This document shows positions 1-10,900 of a DNA stretch of 64,000 bases, in pieces; the stretch's first letter is position 1, and each line of letters opens with the position of its first letter. The notes under the pieces were generated by a model, which did no database searches, had not been told where the DNA came from, and saw only the letters and a list, made by a program, of their open reading frames with translations. Source of the stretch: Nannochloropsis salina CCMP1776. Lineage: Eukaryota > Sar > Eustigmatophyceae > Eustigmatales > Monodopsidaceae. The position numbers and the translations under genes were made by a program. The stretch spans positions 1,002,947-1,066,946 of the forward strand of contig SDOX01000001.1 in assembly GCA_004565275.1 (NCBI GenBank), written 5' to 3'.

Positions 1-1261
1 GATTACGGAGAAAGCGTGGAGGACAAGGCGTAAGTAGGAAAGAATGGAAGGAATGAGGTGAAAACGGCCCATGGATGGAGGCATTGGAGCTATCTGCACG
101 GATCACCCGCCGGCACTGGCTTGTTCGTTCCGCCTTGACGTCGGTTTTCTCACAAGTCTTACCGCATCCCTACCAGCGAGGCCATATTCTATTCATCCCT
201 GGACACGATCATCGCCCTCTCCTTGGCCCTCTTCGTCAACGCGGCCATCCTTATCGTTGCAGCCGCCGCTTTTTTTGATCCCAGTGGTTCCACTCAGGAT
301 GCTCCTTCCGTATCGGAAGCCTACGATTTACTGGCACCCGTGCTAGGTGAGAAAGTTCGGGAGTTAGGAGAGGGGTATTTTTTTTTTCTTTTCTGGTGGT
401 TGGCTCTTAAAGGGCATGAACGAATGGAAGAATGCGAGCTCCCTGCATGAGAAGGGAAGGAAGGGGATGGAGAAAGGCGGTCCTGCTCCTTACACATCCT
501 TGATGCACGCATTTTGGATTCCTATTCCAACAGGCAACAAAGCTGCGTCCATTCTCTTTGGAGTTGCCCTCCTCGCGTCGGGTCAGAACAGTACATTGAC
601 CGGCACATTGGCAGGGCAAATTGTAATGGAGGGCTTCGTGCAGGTATTAGCTTGACCAATTGACAACATCCAGAAGATTTTTTTCCCCTGAAAGGTCACC
701 TGTCGTGCGCAGTGCTTGGTCGTGTTACCACTTTGTCTGCTATTCATGTCAAGAATTTCTCCCTTCGTTATCTTTTTATTTTATCTTCGTAAGGTACGCT
801 TGAAACCCTGGCTTCGTCGCCTTATCACACGCCTGGTGGTGATCGTCCCCGCTGTGTTCACTGTAGTGTTGGCAGGCGACAAAGGAGTAGACTTCCTTCT
901 CGTCCTTTCGCAGGTAAATGGACGAGGAATGTTCCGCGAGACTGAAGGGGCGGAGAATGAAAATGGGCCAAGCGCAAAGAGAGCTTTTTGGATCGGAAAT
1001 TATCGTGGTGTCAAAATACATAGTGATGACCCGAGCTGACACATCATATGTATTATACCACTCCAGGTTATACTGTCGTTCCAACTCTCCTTCGCAGTTT
1101 TCCCGCTCGTTATGTTCACTAGCGATGTCTCCGTCATGGGTACAGAGTTTGTAAATTCCCCATCGACTTCCTTTCTGGCCTGGGTCTCTGCCATTCTTAT
1201 AGCCGCTTTGAACATATGGTTGTTGGTCATGACAGTTGGACAAGGCAGCATCCCTGCTTAA
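1..1261 (+). CDS. NRAMP-family divalent metal transporter, 3' part
   Basis: C-terminal half of a proton-coupled divalent metal (Mn/Fe) transporter of the NRAMP/SMF family; the 5' part lies outside the window. Five exons fit in phase: 1-29, 177-346, 534-643, 794-913 and 1067-1261 (stop TAA 1259-1261). The second exon gives a membrane segment with [12 protein letters not shown], very like TM7 of yeast Smf proteins. The third carries the family's transport signature as [20 protein letters not shown]. The fourth has [12 protein letters not shown], the conserved loop after that signature, and the last adds two hydrophobic segments and ends QGSIPA. The DPG/MPH part of the metal site would lie upstream and cannot be checked. 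The match to conserved helices is strong; the substrate is inferred from the family only. Confidence 0.9.
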
Positions 1262-2079
1262 TTGGCCAACGGCGAGGAAGTGTATTTGCAGTAATCTAGT
1301 CATGATATTCATGATCGTGTGAAGCGAGAACCAGCAGTGGTAGCTGTTCTCTTAATTTGAGCTCATCTGGTCTCTTTCGGTGGCTATCGACTAAAAGGGC
1401 AAAGTAAAATAGTTTGGAAATCACTGTTGAACGTGCCAATGTGAATTCAAAGGCATGTTAAGATACCTCGAAAATCGAAAGAAAGGAAGCAAGAGGAAAG
1501 TTGGGATCAGGAAGTGACCTGTATGTGTTTCACATCCTATAAAGTATACATCCCAAGGAGTCTGCTAGCGCCAGACATCGAGCACAAATTAGTTAAGGAA
1601 CCACATAATGTTATCTTTTCTCCTCTTAAAAAATAAGAAAAGTTCCTTGTAAGAGCTGGAGAAGGCCATAGACTTAATTATTGAAGATAGAGAAGGCAAA
1701 CATAGAATAATATTTAAGACAGCTGGATCTAGAATGTGAAAATTGGAGAAAGTGAGAATGTTTTTCAGTAGAAACTGCTTTGATACAGGGTCATAAGAAT
1801 TCCTTCCTGCATGATCCAAATCAATCAATGGTTTTAATATTGACGCATACGCAGGCAAGCTGATCAATGTTTTTCTTTTGAATTGAAATCCGCTCGATAA
1901 ATGGCATGGGCTATGTCCTAGCCATCGCAAGTCTGCCTTTCTCCTCGACCTTTTATCCAAAGAACTGGTGCAGTAGCAGACCTTCTCGATTCGTTCGTTG
2001 CTAAGTAGAAGGCGACTATCGTTAGAAGTCTAATGCACAAAAAGTTTTCTACAAAATCATTGCTTTCAGATGTTCCAGT
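1262..2079. other. Intergenic, nothing recognised
   Basis: AT-richer 0.8 kb between the transporter stop and the next gene's stop. It should hold both 3' ends. I see no convincing exon, RNA gene or repeat. Confidence 0.5.
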
Positions 2080-2694
2080 CTAACGTGTTGAGGGGGGACC
2101 CACAGGCTTCGGCGGGGCTGGTTTGCCTTGGTCGATCATCCGCCCGACAGGTGTGCTATCACCACGCGCCAGGCTCTCCTCTGCTCCAACATCTACAGGC
2201 GGCAATGGCTCAGGCGTGGATGGATCTCCGGCTGTGAACAGAGCATCAGATGCGCGTTCTGAGGGGGGACCCACAGGCTTCGGCGGGGCTGGTTTGCCTT
2301 GGTCGATCATCCGCCCGACAGGTGTGCTATCACCACGCGCCAGGCTCTCCTCTGCTCCAACATCTACAGGCGGCAATGGCTCAGGCGTGGATGGATCTCC
2401 GGCTGTGAACAGAGCATCAGATGCGCGTTCTGAGGGGGGACCCACAGGCTTCGGCGGGGCTGATTTGTCATTATCAATCATTCGTTCGCTGGATGCGACT
2501 GAACGTGGGTCAGGAGCCGCGATTTTGCCATGATCATACATAAGCCCTCGGAAAACAGAGGATAAGGTATCTGACGTCGCTCGAAGGTGTCCATGTGAGC
2601 GTAAAATATCAACGCCCTGTACTGGCATTGGTCCAGTGGCAATGAAGAAGCAAATAGTCCATGCCAGGATAACAATAGAAGCGCTCGCTTTCAT
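2080..2694 (-). CDS. Small secreted repeat protein
   Basis: Single-exon gene for about 204 residues; no family recognised. The chosen start gives a clear signal peptide (MKASASIVILAWTICFF..., cleavage near PVQG). An in-frame ATG seven codons upstream is possible but puts charged residues before it. The mature part starts VDILRSHGHLRATSD and then consists of Pro/Glu/Asp-rich tandem units of 57 residues, with landmarks RMIDQGKPAPPKPVGPP, SERASDALFTAGDP and EESLARGDSTPVG. Two units are full and essentially identical in DNA; a diverged unit precedes them and a truncated one ends the protein at PPSTR. The composition suggests a disordered extracellular or cell-wall protein. Signal peptide and repeats are seen; location and role are inference. 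Confidence 0.7.
   Translation of the reverse strand: MKASASIVILAWTICFFIATGPMPVQGVDILRSHGHLRATSDTLSSVFRGLMYDHGKIAAPDPRSVASSERMIDNDKSAPPKPVGPPSERASDALFTAGDPSTPEPLPPVDVGAEESLARGDSTPVGRMIDQGKPAPPKPVGPPSERASDALFTAGDPSTPEPLPPVDVGAEESLARGDSTPVGRMIDQGKPAPPKPVGPPSTR
2091..2433 (-). repeat. 171-bp coding tandem repeat
   Basis: Two consecutive 171-bp units (starting 2091/2092 and 2262) look identical base for base and are followed from 2433 by a third partial unit that diverges after about 30 bases. The period is a multiple of three, so copy-number change keeps the frame of the secreted protein. Confidence 0.9.
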
Positions 2695-2715
2695 TTTAAT
2701 GGCTCGATCACTCAA

Positions 2716-3208
2716 ATCTGAAACCTGTCTTTAAGTTGTTGATCATGACAGAAACAAAAGAATAAAAACTGTGAAATATATTGCTTTAACCAAGCCAGAA
2801 ATGGTGAGCCATGCCAAACCTGCAAAGGTAAAACCCATAGCTACGCCATTCGTCAAATAAATATCTAGAATTCATGGATTCTTCGGAATTAGTCGCATCA
2901 TTTGCCTTTCTGTACAGATTTGTGGCGAAGGCCACGACAGGGTTCGATCGAACCGTTTCACTTGGACGACTGGAACTGCGAGTGCAACGGTTTTTCGAAA
3001 AAGGGGCAATAGGAGGTTTTGATGTATGCACTCATAAAATGTGAGCGTGTCGAGATGTTATCGCTTGGGAGGTCAAATGTAAAATTTCGGACAGGAAATC
3101 TCGAGGCCATACCAGACTGCTGCGACGTAAAGAGAAGAACAAGTCGTGTGTCGCATAATTATTTCATTGATTTGGTATTCGCAAATGATTTTTATTGAGT
3201 TTAAAATT
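2716..3208. other. Intergenic: promoter of the secreted protein and 3' flank of the kinase
   Basis: About 0.5 kb upstream of the minus-strand secreted repeat gene and downstream of the minus-strand kinase. An 81-codon minus reading frame at 2786-3031 shows no domain, and I do not call it. Confidence 0.4.
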
Positions 3209-6200
3209 TTAGCTGACGACGCAGCATCCGCGGGTCAATGATTGATTGACTCCCTCAGAAGATGAAGTTACTAGAGGTAAATCTCCTTGAACGACTGCTG
3301 TAGTATCTTCGCTTCCCCTCAAACCTTTAATATCGTCATTATCATCGCTAGCTTTACTCGCTAAAATGTGATCATTACTTGTCAACATGTTCAACTTCGC
3401 ACTTCCCTTTTCACTGTACAAAAACGATGCTTTTGATTTAGTAGCTACACCATTTCCTCGTGACAATAAAAGGCTGGAAGAGGAACAGGAATTAGATAAA
3501 TTTGACCTCTGTTCGCCATCATCGTGGACGGTGATTCCGCAGGTGTCTTGGCGAATTAATGATGATGCCCGTCGTACAAACATAGGATGGAGTGATCGAC
3601 CGGAAAGAGACCATACTGAGACAGATAAGGATGAGGAGGACCGCGACGCATGACCACTGATCTCACCACCTGTCATATTTCCTCCTCCTGTGCCTTGCTC
3701 TCCTTTCAAGGCGATATCTAGCTCCTTGTCCGGGAACATAACAAGACCGCAGAGTTTAATATGCAGGGTCTCTTTTACATAGGCCTCTTCAATGTGCAGC
3801 GTCTCCGCTAGTCTGCGGATCTGGCTTGGGGTAACGTGATCCATCGTATTGAGGGAAGAAAAAGGCAAACTGTATGCCCCAAGGTTACCGCTACCACCTC
3901 TACTAGCTCCATTTATTCTCGCACTCATCACGTGGCCGGTTGCCGATCCCGATATAGAGGCAGAACCAATGCTTTCCATGCGGCTTGAACGCTGGCGACG
4001 TTCAAAATGCACCGCCAAGGCGTCTGCGATCTGATGGAGTTCCGCCCTCTTCACCTTTAAAGATTTGATCGCTGTTGTCGCCATAGGTGAGCCATAATCT
4101 GTCTTGACTGGTGTTTCGCCACCCTTGCTCAACCAGTCTCCTCCCGTATGCTTTTGTACGTACGGATGGAACAAGAGAGTTTCTGCCGAAGGTCGTTCGC
4201 TTGGATCTTTCAAAAGGCATAAGCGGAGAAAATCTCGGAACTCTGGGCTGAAACGGCGGTCTCCTGGGGGCAACTCTGGGCTGGGTTCGTCACATACAGC
4301 ATTGACAAGTTCAAAATAACTTAAGGAAGAGACCTGACGTTCAAATGGGAATGCGCCCAACGCGCACGCCAAAAGGCTTAAGCCAAAGCTCCACACATCG
4401 GCCTTGGCATTGTATTTGTGGCCCTGAATTCGCTCGGGACTCATGTACCCGACCGTGCCCACAAACGTCTTGGAGAGATCCGAGGTCCCTGTAAGATTGC
4501 GAGAGACACCGAAATCGGCGATTTTAACTACACCTTTGGTATTCATCAAAAGGTTTCCCGGTTTAATGTCCCGATGTATTTTTTGTCGTTCGTGCAGATA
4601 GTTCAGACCCACCAAAATATTCCGCGCCATATTTGCCAAGACCGCTTCGTCGTCGCAACCCCCTGCCCTTACTAAGTCTTCCAAAGATCCACCATCCATG
4701 TATTCTACCAGAAGATTGACTGTTCCCCGCACCGGGTCGGCGAAGATGTCGTAGAATGATACAATGTAGGGGCATGTTTGCGAGGCGGCTTGCGTTGCGT
4801 TCTCATCAAGAGCCATGCGTACCTGCGATCCCACAGTCGGCAATTTCCGATCTCTGACATGTCCAGCACTGGCCATGAAATGCAGGGCATCGGTGGAGGG
4901 GGAGGGCAGAGTCGTAAAAATGGGTGAAGCAGGAGGAAGTTTGATTTGCCTGTCTTTGATCGTAAAAGTAGTCGACGAGGATATACCCGCATCCTCTCCA
5001 GATTCAAAAGGTTTCAAACCGTCCTGCTGATCACTTTTCACCGCAAGATTTTCGAATGCCGGAGCAGGCCGGAAAGACAATCGGGTGGCAGGTTGGAGCG
5101 GCGAAAAGGCAAGGCGACCACGTGTGAACTTTGATAGCACGGGGGCAGACATTGCCTGCTTGTTGTGGCGTCGCATCTTGCTAGTGCACGCGGAGGAAAC
5201 AGATGCGTTTATGGCCAATGAAGGGGGTGGGAAAGAAGCGCCATTTGAATTGAAAGATGGCCTAGGACGGAGATTTTTAGGATCTACCTTGTTACGGTCG
5301 TTGAACTCCTTGGAGGTACATATTTCATCGCCGGTGCCCACATACAGAGGTTGAGGAGCCGCCCTCTCTGTCGGACTGGAGTCTTTCCTCTTGACGTCGT
5401 TCCGATCGTCCAGATCTTCAGGTGAGGCGCCAGTGGGGCTTTCGTTTCCCTCATTTCCCTTCGTAAAAGGGGACACGCCTCCAAATTCACCAGCGTCCAT
5501 CGACAATCCCATCGAATTACCCCGGCGATGGCTTTTCTTTTTCCTCTTCTCCCCTGCCTTTCGTATCATCCCGAATGATTGAGTCCTCTCTGCAACCGAC
5601 TGGGTCGTCTCGCCCGCCACAATGTCTTCCTCAACTTCCTCTTCGTCTTCATCCATAAAGTTGATGTCGGCGAGGTTCGAGTACAACATGCCGAGTTCCT
5701 GGACCATCTGCTGCCGTTTTTCAGGGTTGTGGAGATGGACGCTTTTTAAGGCGACCAGCCGCATGGTTGGGAGGTACACTGCCTTCATGACTGTTCCTCC
5801 ATTTCCCCTGCCTAGCCGTCCCACCACCACGAGGTTGTTTGAGCACCCATCTTCTGTACTGCACGTGCTTAGTCTAGAACTTCTTCCCTCGTTCCCTCCG
5901 CCCATGACTCGCAGACCACTACAACCCCCACTGAGCCTGTGCGAGATCTTCGCCTGACTAGGACTACCTCCACAGCCACTATTCTTGCCTGGACTACCTC
6001 CACAGCCACCATTCTTGCCTTTGTCTTCGCCCCTCGCGAAACTGATTTGAGAGGATAGGCCACTGGAGGAATGGGACGCGAAATGACACCCAGAGAAATT
6101 ACTCTCCGATGGGCTGGGACTTAGGCCGCCAACGCCGATTTCAAAGCCACCGAGTCTGACGCTACCATCCTCCGCAAAGTGGTGCTGTCCATGGTCGGGT

Positions 6201-7270
6201 TGAAAATAGTGCTGGGAAGGGGAGGCGGAGGAACCGACGTTAGGGCTACTGGGTGTGGGTTGCTGCCCGTCCACGTCGTCCTCGTCTGAGGTGTTGCACG
6301 CGTGGAAAGGTCCTGAAGCCGGTGGATTATCCACACGGATTGACAACGGCCGTCGAGATAGCTGCTTCTCAGAAGACGATTGGCGTGGAGAGGAAGTGGG
6401 AGATTGAAACGGTGAAGAAGGTGACATTGAAGAGGGAAGAGATGCAAAGCTGGCGGTAGCGGAGCCGGAAGAGGTGGTGGAGGAAGAGTTTGTTATGCTA
6501 CCGGCGATTTGTTTTTCCGCAACGAAAGTCGCGCGCGGCGCGGATCTGGAGGATGGAAGAGATCGAAACAAGCTTTGGGAAATTGGTGAAGAGTGCGGAG
6601 ATGCGCGTGCTGGTGAGGACTTGGGGCTCTTGCTTGGTGGTGACCCTGTAGAATGGCCACTGGCTCGATGAAGTGGAGAAGGCACGTGGGCGAAAGCAAA
6701 TAGTCGATGGGACTGCATATGTAGTCTCAGATGCGAAGGGCTTAAGGTTACAGAATTTTCGTCGAGCCATCGAAACCTTCGGTCTGGAGATAGACGAAGG
6801 CCGTCCGCAACATGCAGGGTGCCGGGAGAAGATAAGGGGCTCGCAACCTTGCATTGAGGACGTGAGAGCAACGACCATTGGTGCTGCATCGAAAGAGCGA
6901 TAATAGAGGTTAAACCCTTTTTACCTGATTGTTCGAGAGGTTGCTTGTCATTCTTGTATCGAGGGGGGGAAAATGGGTGGAATGAGGGGGATGAAGACTG
7001 CTTGACAGAAGTGCTCCAGGACGGAGAAGTGGCGGGAGAGGATGTCAGACATCCCACGGTGTCAGCAGCTGGTACAACGACAGATATTGAAGCTTTGTCA
7101 TTATCAAAATTTGCGCGCCTTTCGCTTTGAACTTTAGGAAGCAGTAAGCGGAGATTCGGTCTCTTGCGGCCCGCTGCCTGGCCTAAGCGGTCACATGAAC
7201 ACGACGAAAGACCAGAAGAGGATGGAGACGTGGAAAAGGCAGAACTTCCTCCCAGTAAGGGCCACCACAT
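3209..7270 (-). CDS. MAP kinase kinase-like protein kinase with large internal insert
   Basis: Intronless 1,353-residue Ser/Thr kinase of the STE7/MAP2K type. Residues 1-475 are Ser/Pro-rich and low complexity. The Gly-loop is GRLGRGNGG (484-492), ATP lysine VALK (K509), helix-C glutamate E525, IHRDIKPGN (HRD 899-901), DFG 919-921 and GYMSPERI. Residues about 535-830, between helix C and strand 4, are an insert of roughly 300 acidic, Ser-rich residues. The activation loop (SRNLTGTSDLSKTFVGT) offers T927/S933 or T929/T935, matching the S/T-x5-S/T spacing of plant MAP2Ks. After the kinase fold a helical motif, QIRRLAETLHIEEAYVKETL (about 1145-1170), recurs in the neighbouring kinase. It lies head to head with that paralogue across 719 bp. 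All catalytic residues are present, so it should be active; substrate and pathway are inferred from the family. Confidence 0.88.
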   Translation of the reverse strand: MWWPLLGGSSAFSTSPSSSGLSSCSCDRLGQAAGRKRPNLRLLLPKVQSERRANFDNDKASISVVVPAADTVGCLTSSPATSPSWSTSVKQSSSPSFHPFSPPRYKNDKQPLEQSGKKGLTSIIALSMQHQWSLLSRPQCKVASPLSSPGTLHVADGLRLSPDRRFRWLDENSVTLSPSHLRLHMQSHRLFAFAHVPSPLHRASGHSTGSPPSKSPKSSPARASPHSSPISQSLFRSLPSSRSAPRATFVAEKQIAGSITNSSSTTSSGSATASFASLPSSMSPSSPFQSPTSSPRQSSSEKQLSRRPLSIRVDNPPASGPFHACNTSDEDDVDGQQPTPSSPNVGSSASPSQHYFQPDHGQHHFAEDGSVRLGGFEIGVGGLSPSPSESNFSGCHFASHSSSGLSSQISFARGEDKGKNGGCGGSPGKNSGCGGSPSQAKISHRLSGGCSGLRVMGGGNEGRSSRLSTCSTEDGCSNNLVVVGRLGRGNGGTVMKAVYLPTMRLVALKSVHLHNPEKRQQMVQELGMLYSNLADINFMDEDEEEVEEDIVAGETTQSVAERTQSFGMIRKAGEKRKKKSHRRGNSMGLSMDAGEFGGVSPFTKGNEGNESPTGASPEDLDDRNDVKRKDSSPTERAAPQPLYVGTGDEICTSKEFNDRNKVDPKNLRPRPSFNSNGASFPPPSLAINASVSSACTSKMRRHNKQAMSAPVLSKFTRGRLAFSPLQPATRLSFRPAPAFENLAVKSDQQDGLKPFESGEDAGISSSTTFTIKDRQIKLPPASPIFTTLPSPSTDALHFMASAGHVRDRKLPTVGSQVRMALDENATQAASQTCPYIVSFYDIFADPVRGTVNLLVEYMDGGSLEDLVRAGGCDDEAVLANMARNILVGLNYLHERQKIHRDIKPGNLLMNTKGVVKIADFGVSRNLTGTSDLSKTFVGTVGYMSPERIQGHKYNAKADVWSFGLSLLACALGAFPFERQVSSLSYFELVNAVCDEPSPELPPGDRRFSPEFRDFLRLCLLKDPSERPSAETLLFHPYVQKHTGGDWLSKGGETPVKTDYGSPMATTAIKSLKVKRAELHQIADALAVHFERRQRSSRMESIGSASISGSATGHVMSARINGASRGGSGNLGAYSLPFSSLNTMDHVTPSQIRRLAETLHIEEAYVKETLHIKLCGLVMFPDKELDIALKGEQGTGGGNMTGGEISGHASRSSSSLSVSVWSLSGRSLHPMFVRRASSLIRQDTCGITVHDDGEQRSNLSNSCSSSSLLLSRGNGVATKSKASFLYSEKGSAKLNMLTSNDHILASKASDDNDDIKGLRGSEDTTAVVQGDLPLVTSSSEGVNQSLTRGCCVVS

Positions 7271-7989
7271 GAGTAGCGCTCAAACTTTCGTAAGGAATCT
7301 ATTTTTTTTGTGTCTGAGTTCCTTGTTTTTGAAGCCGTCGTTTACCCGAATTGGGGCAAGTACACCCTCAAAGGCATAAAATGTGGCTATGATTGTTTCC
7401 TGTCAAAGTAAAATGTCGTGTAAGTTTGTTAATTTCCAGGGAAGGACAGGGTGTACATGGGGAAGCTTTATCACGTGTGCATACCGCAGACAAGAGGGGG
7501 ACGCTGTCAAGCTGACTACAATGTGCCGTCATTGCCTCAGTTCGACTTTCCGGCCACAAGGCGCGTATAAAGGTCGACAAATATCATTCTACTTATTTCC
7601 TAGCTAGCTGCAGTGTCTCATCCATGTTCTCGCCATAGCGACACGTAGTGTCGGCATGTCAAATTGACAAGAAGTATCTTTTCAAAAACCGTTTAAATTT
7701 TCAAAAAATCAAAAAAAATGGCGCTGGCGTCGTTCCTCTAGGTGTCGTGTGTACGCTAGCTGTACTCTTACTTCAGCTATTCACTGCCCAGCGCTGCGCT
7801 TTAATGCGACACGAGTGACAAGTTATGTCCTTTAGGGAACGTGATACCGGATATATTCAAAGAGAAACGACATTTGGCTAAGCCATTCTCAAAGGACAGC
7901 CAGATGGTAACCTTTGTGCCTTACGAATTGCTCTTGCTTCGCATTTTTCACAGTATTGTCGCATTCTTATTCTTATTTTCCATAAATAT
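7271..7989. promoter_or_regulatory. Shared intergenic promoter region of the two kinase genes
   Basis: 719 bp between two divergently transcribed paralogous kinases, so both promoters must lie here. I see A/T-rich stretches (e.g. 7690-7720) but no motif I would name. Short reading frames at 7368-7607 look like noise. Confidence 0.5.
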
Positions 7990-10900
7990 ATGATTTTATC
8001 GCTAGTGTCAAGCTGGACCGCGATGAGGAAGCTTAACTTTAGGGTCAAGAGTGGGACTAAACCCCCAAAGCCATTGCGTTCACCATCGTCCTCTCCGACT
8101 ACTGCATATCCCTCACCTGTGACTTCTCAAAGTTCCTCCACCGTGGACAACTCATTACTTCTCTCTTTTGACGAGGAACCAGTCATGATTGAGAATAGCA
8201 AACATGGATGCTTACAGTCGTTCCCCGAGTCGGATCGCGTCCCAGCACATGATTTTTTAGGAGCCAACGACGACACAACTGAGGGCGGAAAAAGTCCTTG
8301 CAATGCCCGCGTGCACCCACAGAAAGAAGAGGATGATTATCAACAGGATTTTATTATTCAGGAAGGCCCGAATCAGGAGCAGCAGCAACAACAAGAAGGG
8401 GTGCATCACCATCAAGAAAATGCAAATATGGAAAGGCTCTCACAATCTTTGAGAGACGTGGGTAGCGGAGCCCTCGGAAGTAACAACTCAAGTCCTCGAC
8501 TTCTCACAACACAACGCGTTGCTCATGCGCTGAACAGTCCGTCCTTGTATACCACGCGCTTCACGCCCTCTAGTAAAACGTCATCAGCGTCCTCCACCGG
8601 GCGCTCCTTCTTTCAAATCTCGGGCGGGCCCATGGAGCTCGCTGTCTCTCAACCCACCATCCAGAATGTCGCACTTTTACGGCGTATGGCTTTAGTCCAG
8701 AAAAGAAAACTGTACGAAGAGGTCGAAGCCCGAGCTGAAGCAGCTAATGCTGCAATGACGGCGTCGATGCGAGAGAGAGAGGCAAGGGAAGGGGAAGGGG
8801 TCTTCGAAGAGGGAAAGGAGGACGGGTCAATACCGACTAATCTCGGTATGACAGCACCCAAAGTGGCATGGGCAGGATCACAGGGGATAGGGATGGGAGA
8901 GTGCGGAGGAAATAGTCTTCATTTGGGAAAGTCCTCGGGAGGACAACTGTTTCCGCTAAAGCAGCAGCATGCGGCATTCGGACGACAAGGGAGTAGTAAT
9001 GACAGCGACAGTCCACGTCTACGAGCTCTTCCGCGGCAGCCAGATGGATTAAATGTAGGGCTAGGCCACGAGAAAGGAGTGAAAGGAAGATATGAGAAAA
9101 AGCTGAGTTGGGCCATACCGGAGTGTCCTCCCACTCCAACACCTCATACGCAGCCGGCGCCCGATGACTTTACGGAAATTCGAAAAGAGATGTTGCTTCC
9201 TCCAGAACATCCTGAAAGTGGATGGGAAATGTCTAAGGAACCGTCGCTGGACATGGCTGTATTTCGGCATGGGGTAAACGATGAAGAACGTACACGGAAA
9301 CAAGAGAAAGAGGTGCAAAGTCCGGGAGCGAATTCAGAGAAAGCTACCGAAGGACATTCGATTGCCGGAATAATGCCAGCTCTATCATCGTTGGAAGAAG
9401 AAGATGACGATGAGGACGATCAAAAGGATTCTCAATGGAAGGCGAAAGACGTCAATGAAGACTCATCTATCTTCAAGCATCTCCCCTCGACTCTTCCTCC
9501 TGACCACTCCGCTCTGAGTTCTCCAAACTCATGCGCCCTTTCTCCGCTCGACTCTCAGGCATCTCGTCTTTCTCCTCCCACGCTTGATCCCGCTGCTGCC
9601 TCACGTGCCTCGGTAGCGAGACGGAAGCGCTTGAGTCTGGATCTGCGGCCTGATGACATACTGAAAGTCCGAAGCCACGCTAATGTACAGGCGATAGCAG
9701 CGCAACGATATTACGCCGCCGAGAAAGAAGAAAAGGAGAAGGAAAGACTTACTGGGGTAACAGGGGCAGGAGATGGGATTGATGGAACTATGTCAGAATC
9801 GGTGAGCACCTTGCCTACGCCGGAATCCGATGAGCTGGCCTCGCAAGAGGTCAGCGAACGACGTGGGGAGAAAGATGATGCAATTGTCAGCAACGCCGAC
9901 AAATGGAACATTAAAAGCGGTAGGATCGACGTGGAGGGCCTATTCAAGATAAGTAGCACGGGAATCGTGTTTGCAAATGATGAGAGACACCATCAGTCCC
10001 CCCTTATCAGCAAGGATGGCGGTAACAATTTTATTGAGCTCGTTGAATTGGGCGCCGGGAACGGAGGGGCAGTTTTTAAGGTACGAGGGCTGAAACTGCG
10101 TCAGAAAAGCCGGCTTTAATAATCTTGAAGCGCTCATTTTCAATCATGTCTTCCCATTTCTCACTAAATCAAATTGCTTCAAAGGCATTGCATGTACCCT
10201 CCATGAGAGTTGTGGCTTTGAAAAAGGTCCCTCTCCATCATCCTGAACGCATGCAACAAATTCTTTCCGAGCTGCGAGCTTTGCAAGCAAACATGGTCAG
10301 CTTTACCTCCTTTTCTGAACGAGGAGTTGGTGGGAATAGTGGAAGTCAAACCGGGAGAGAAGGTGGAAAAGAGAATGGAAAGAGCGGTAAACGTTCTCCA
10401 CGGCATACTCCCCAGCACTACCACCGGTCCTCTCCCAGCTTCGAAGCTGGAGAGCAAATTCGCTCAAAGAATACTGCACTCCAGCGACCCAAATCCACAA
10501 GCGCCGCTTCAGGTTCAAGTTTGCCTGTTTTGTCCCGTGTTACTAATTCAAACCTGACGTTGGGCATCGCGACCTCTTCCTCCTCTCCCCCGGGCCCCGC
10601 CGCGGACCAGGGGAGCAAGCGCCTTTCACTGCCCCGACTGGGCCCTGTGAATGTCAAGTGGCCCTCTCAATTCTTATCGGAGATGGAAAACCCCTTCAGC
10701 CACTTTAGCAGCGGTAGCTCCAGTCCCCCGAATCCGACACAGACACAGGCACGACAGCTCCAGCGGTCATCCTTCTGTGTGGAAAATACCGCTCCCCCTT
10801 TGATTAAGACGGATGAACCGCCTGGTCCCGCTACAGAGCCGTTGGGTATGGACAAGGACGGTGATTTCGATGCTGAGGGGCTTCGAGAGCAGCCGCAAGA

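Noticed and set aside
2500-2640. Oomycete-style RxLR effector motif in the secreted repeat protein
   Set aside because: The residues are GHLR, not R-x-L-R, and no EER follows; kept only as a weak shared xLRA[ST] observation.
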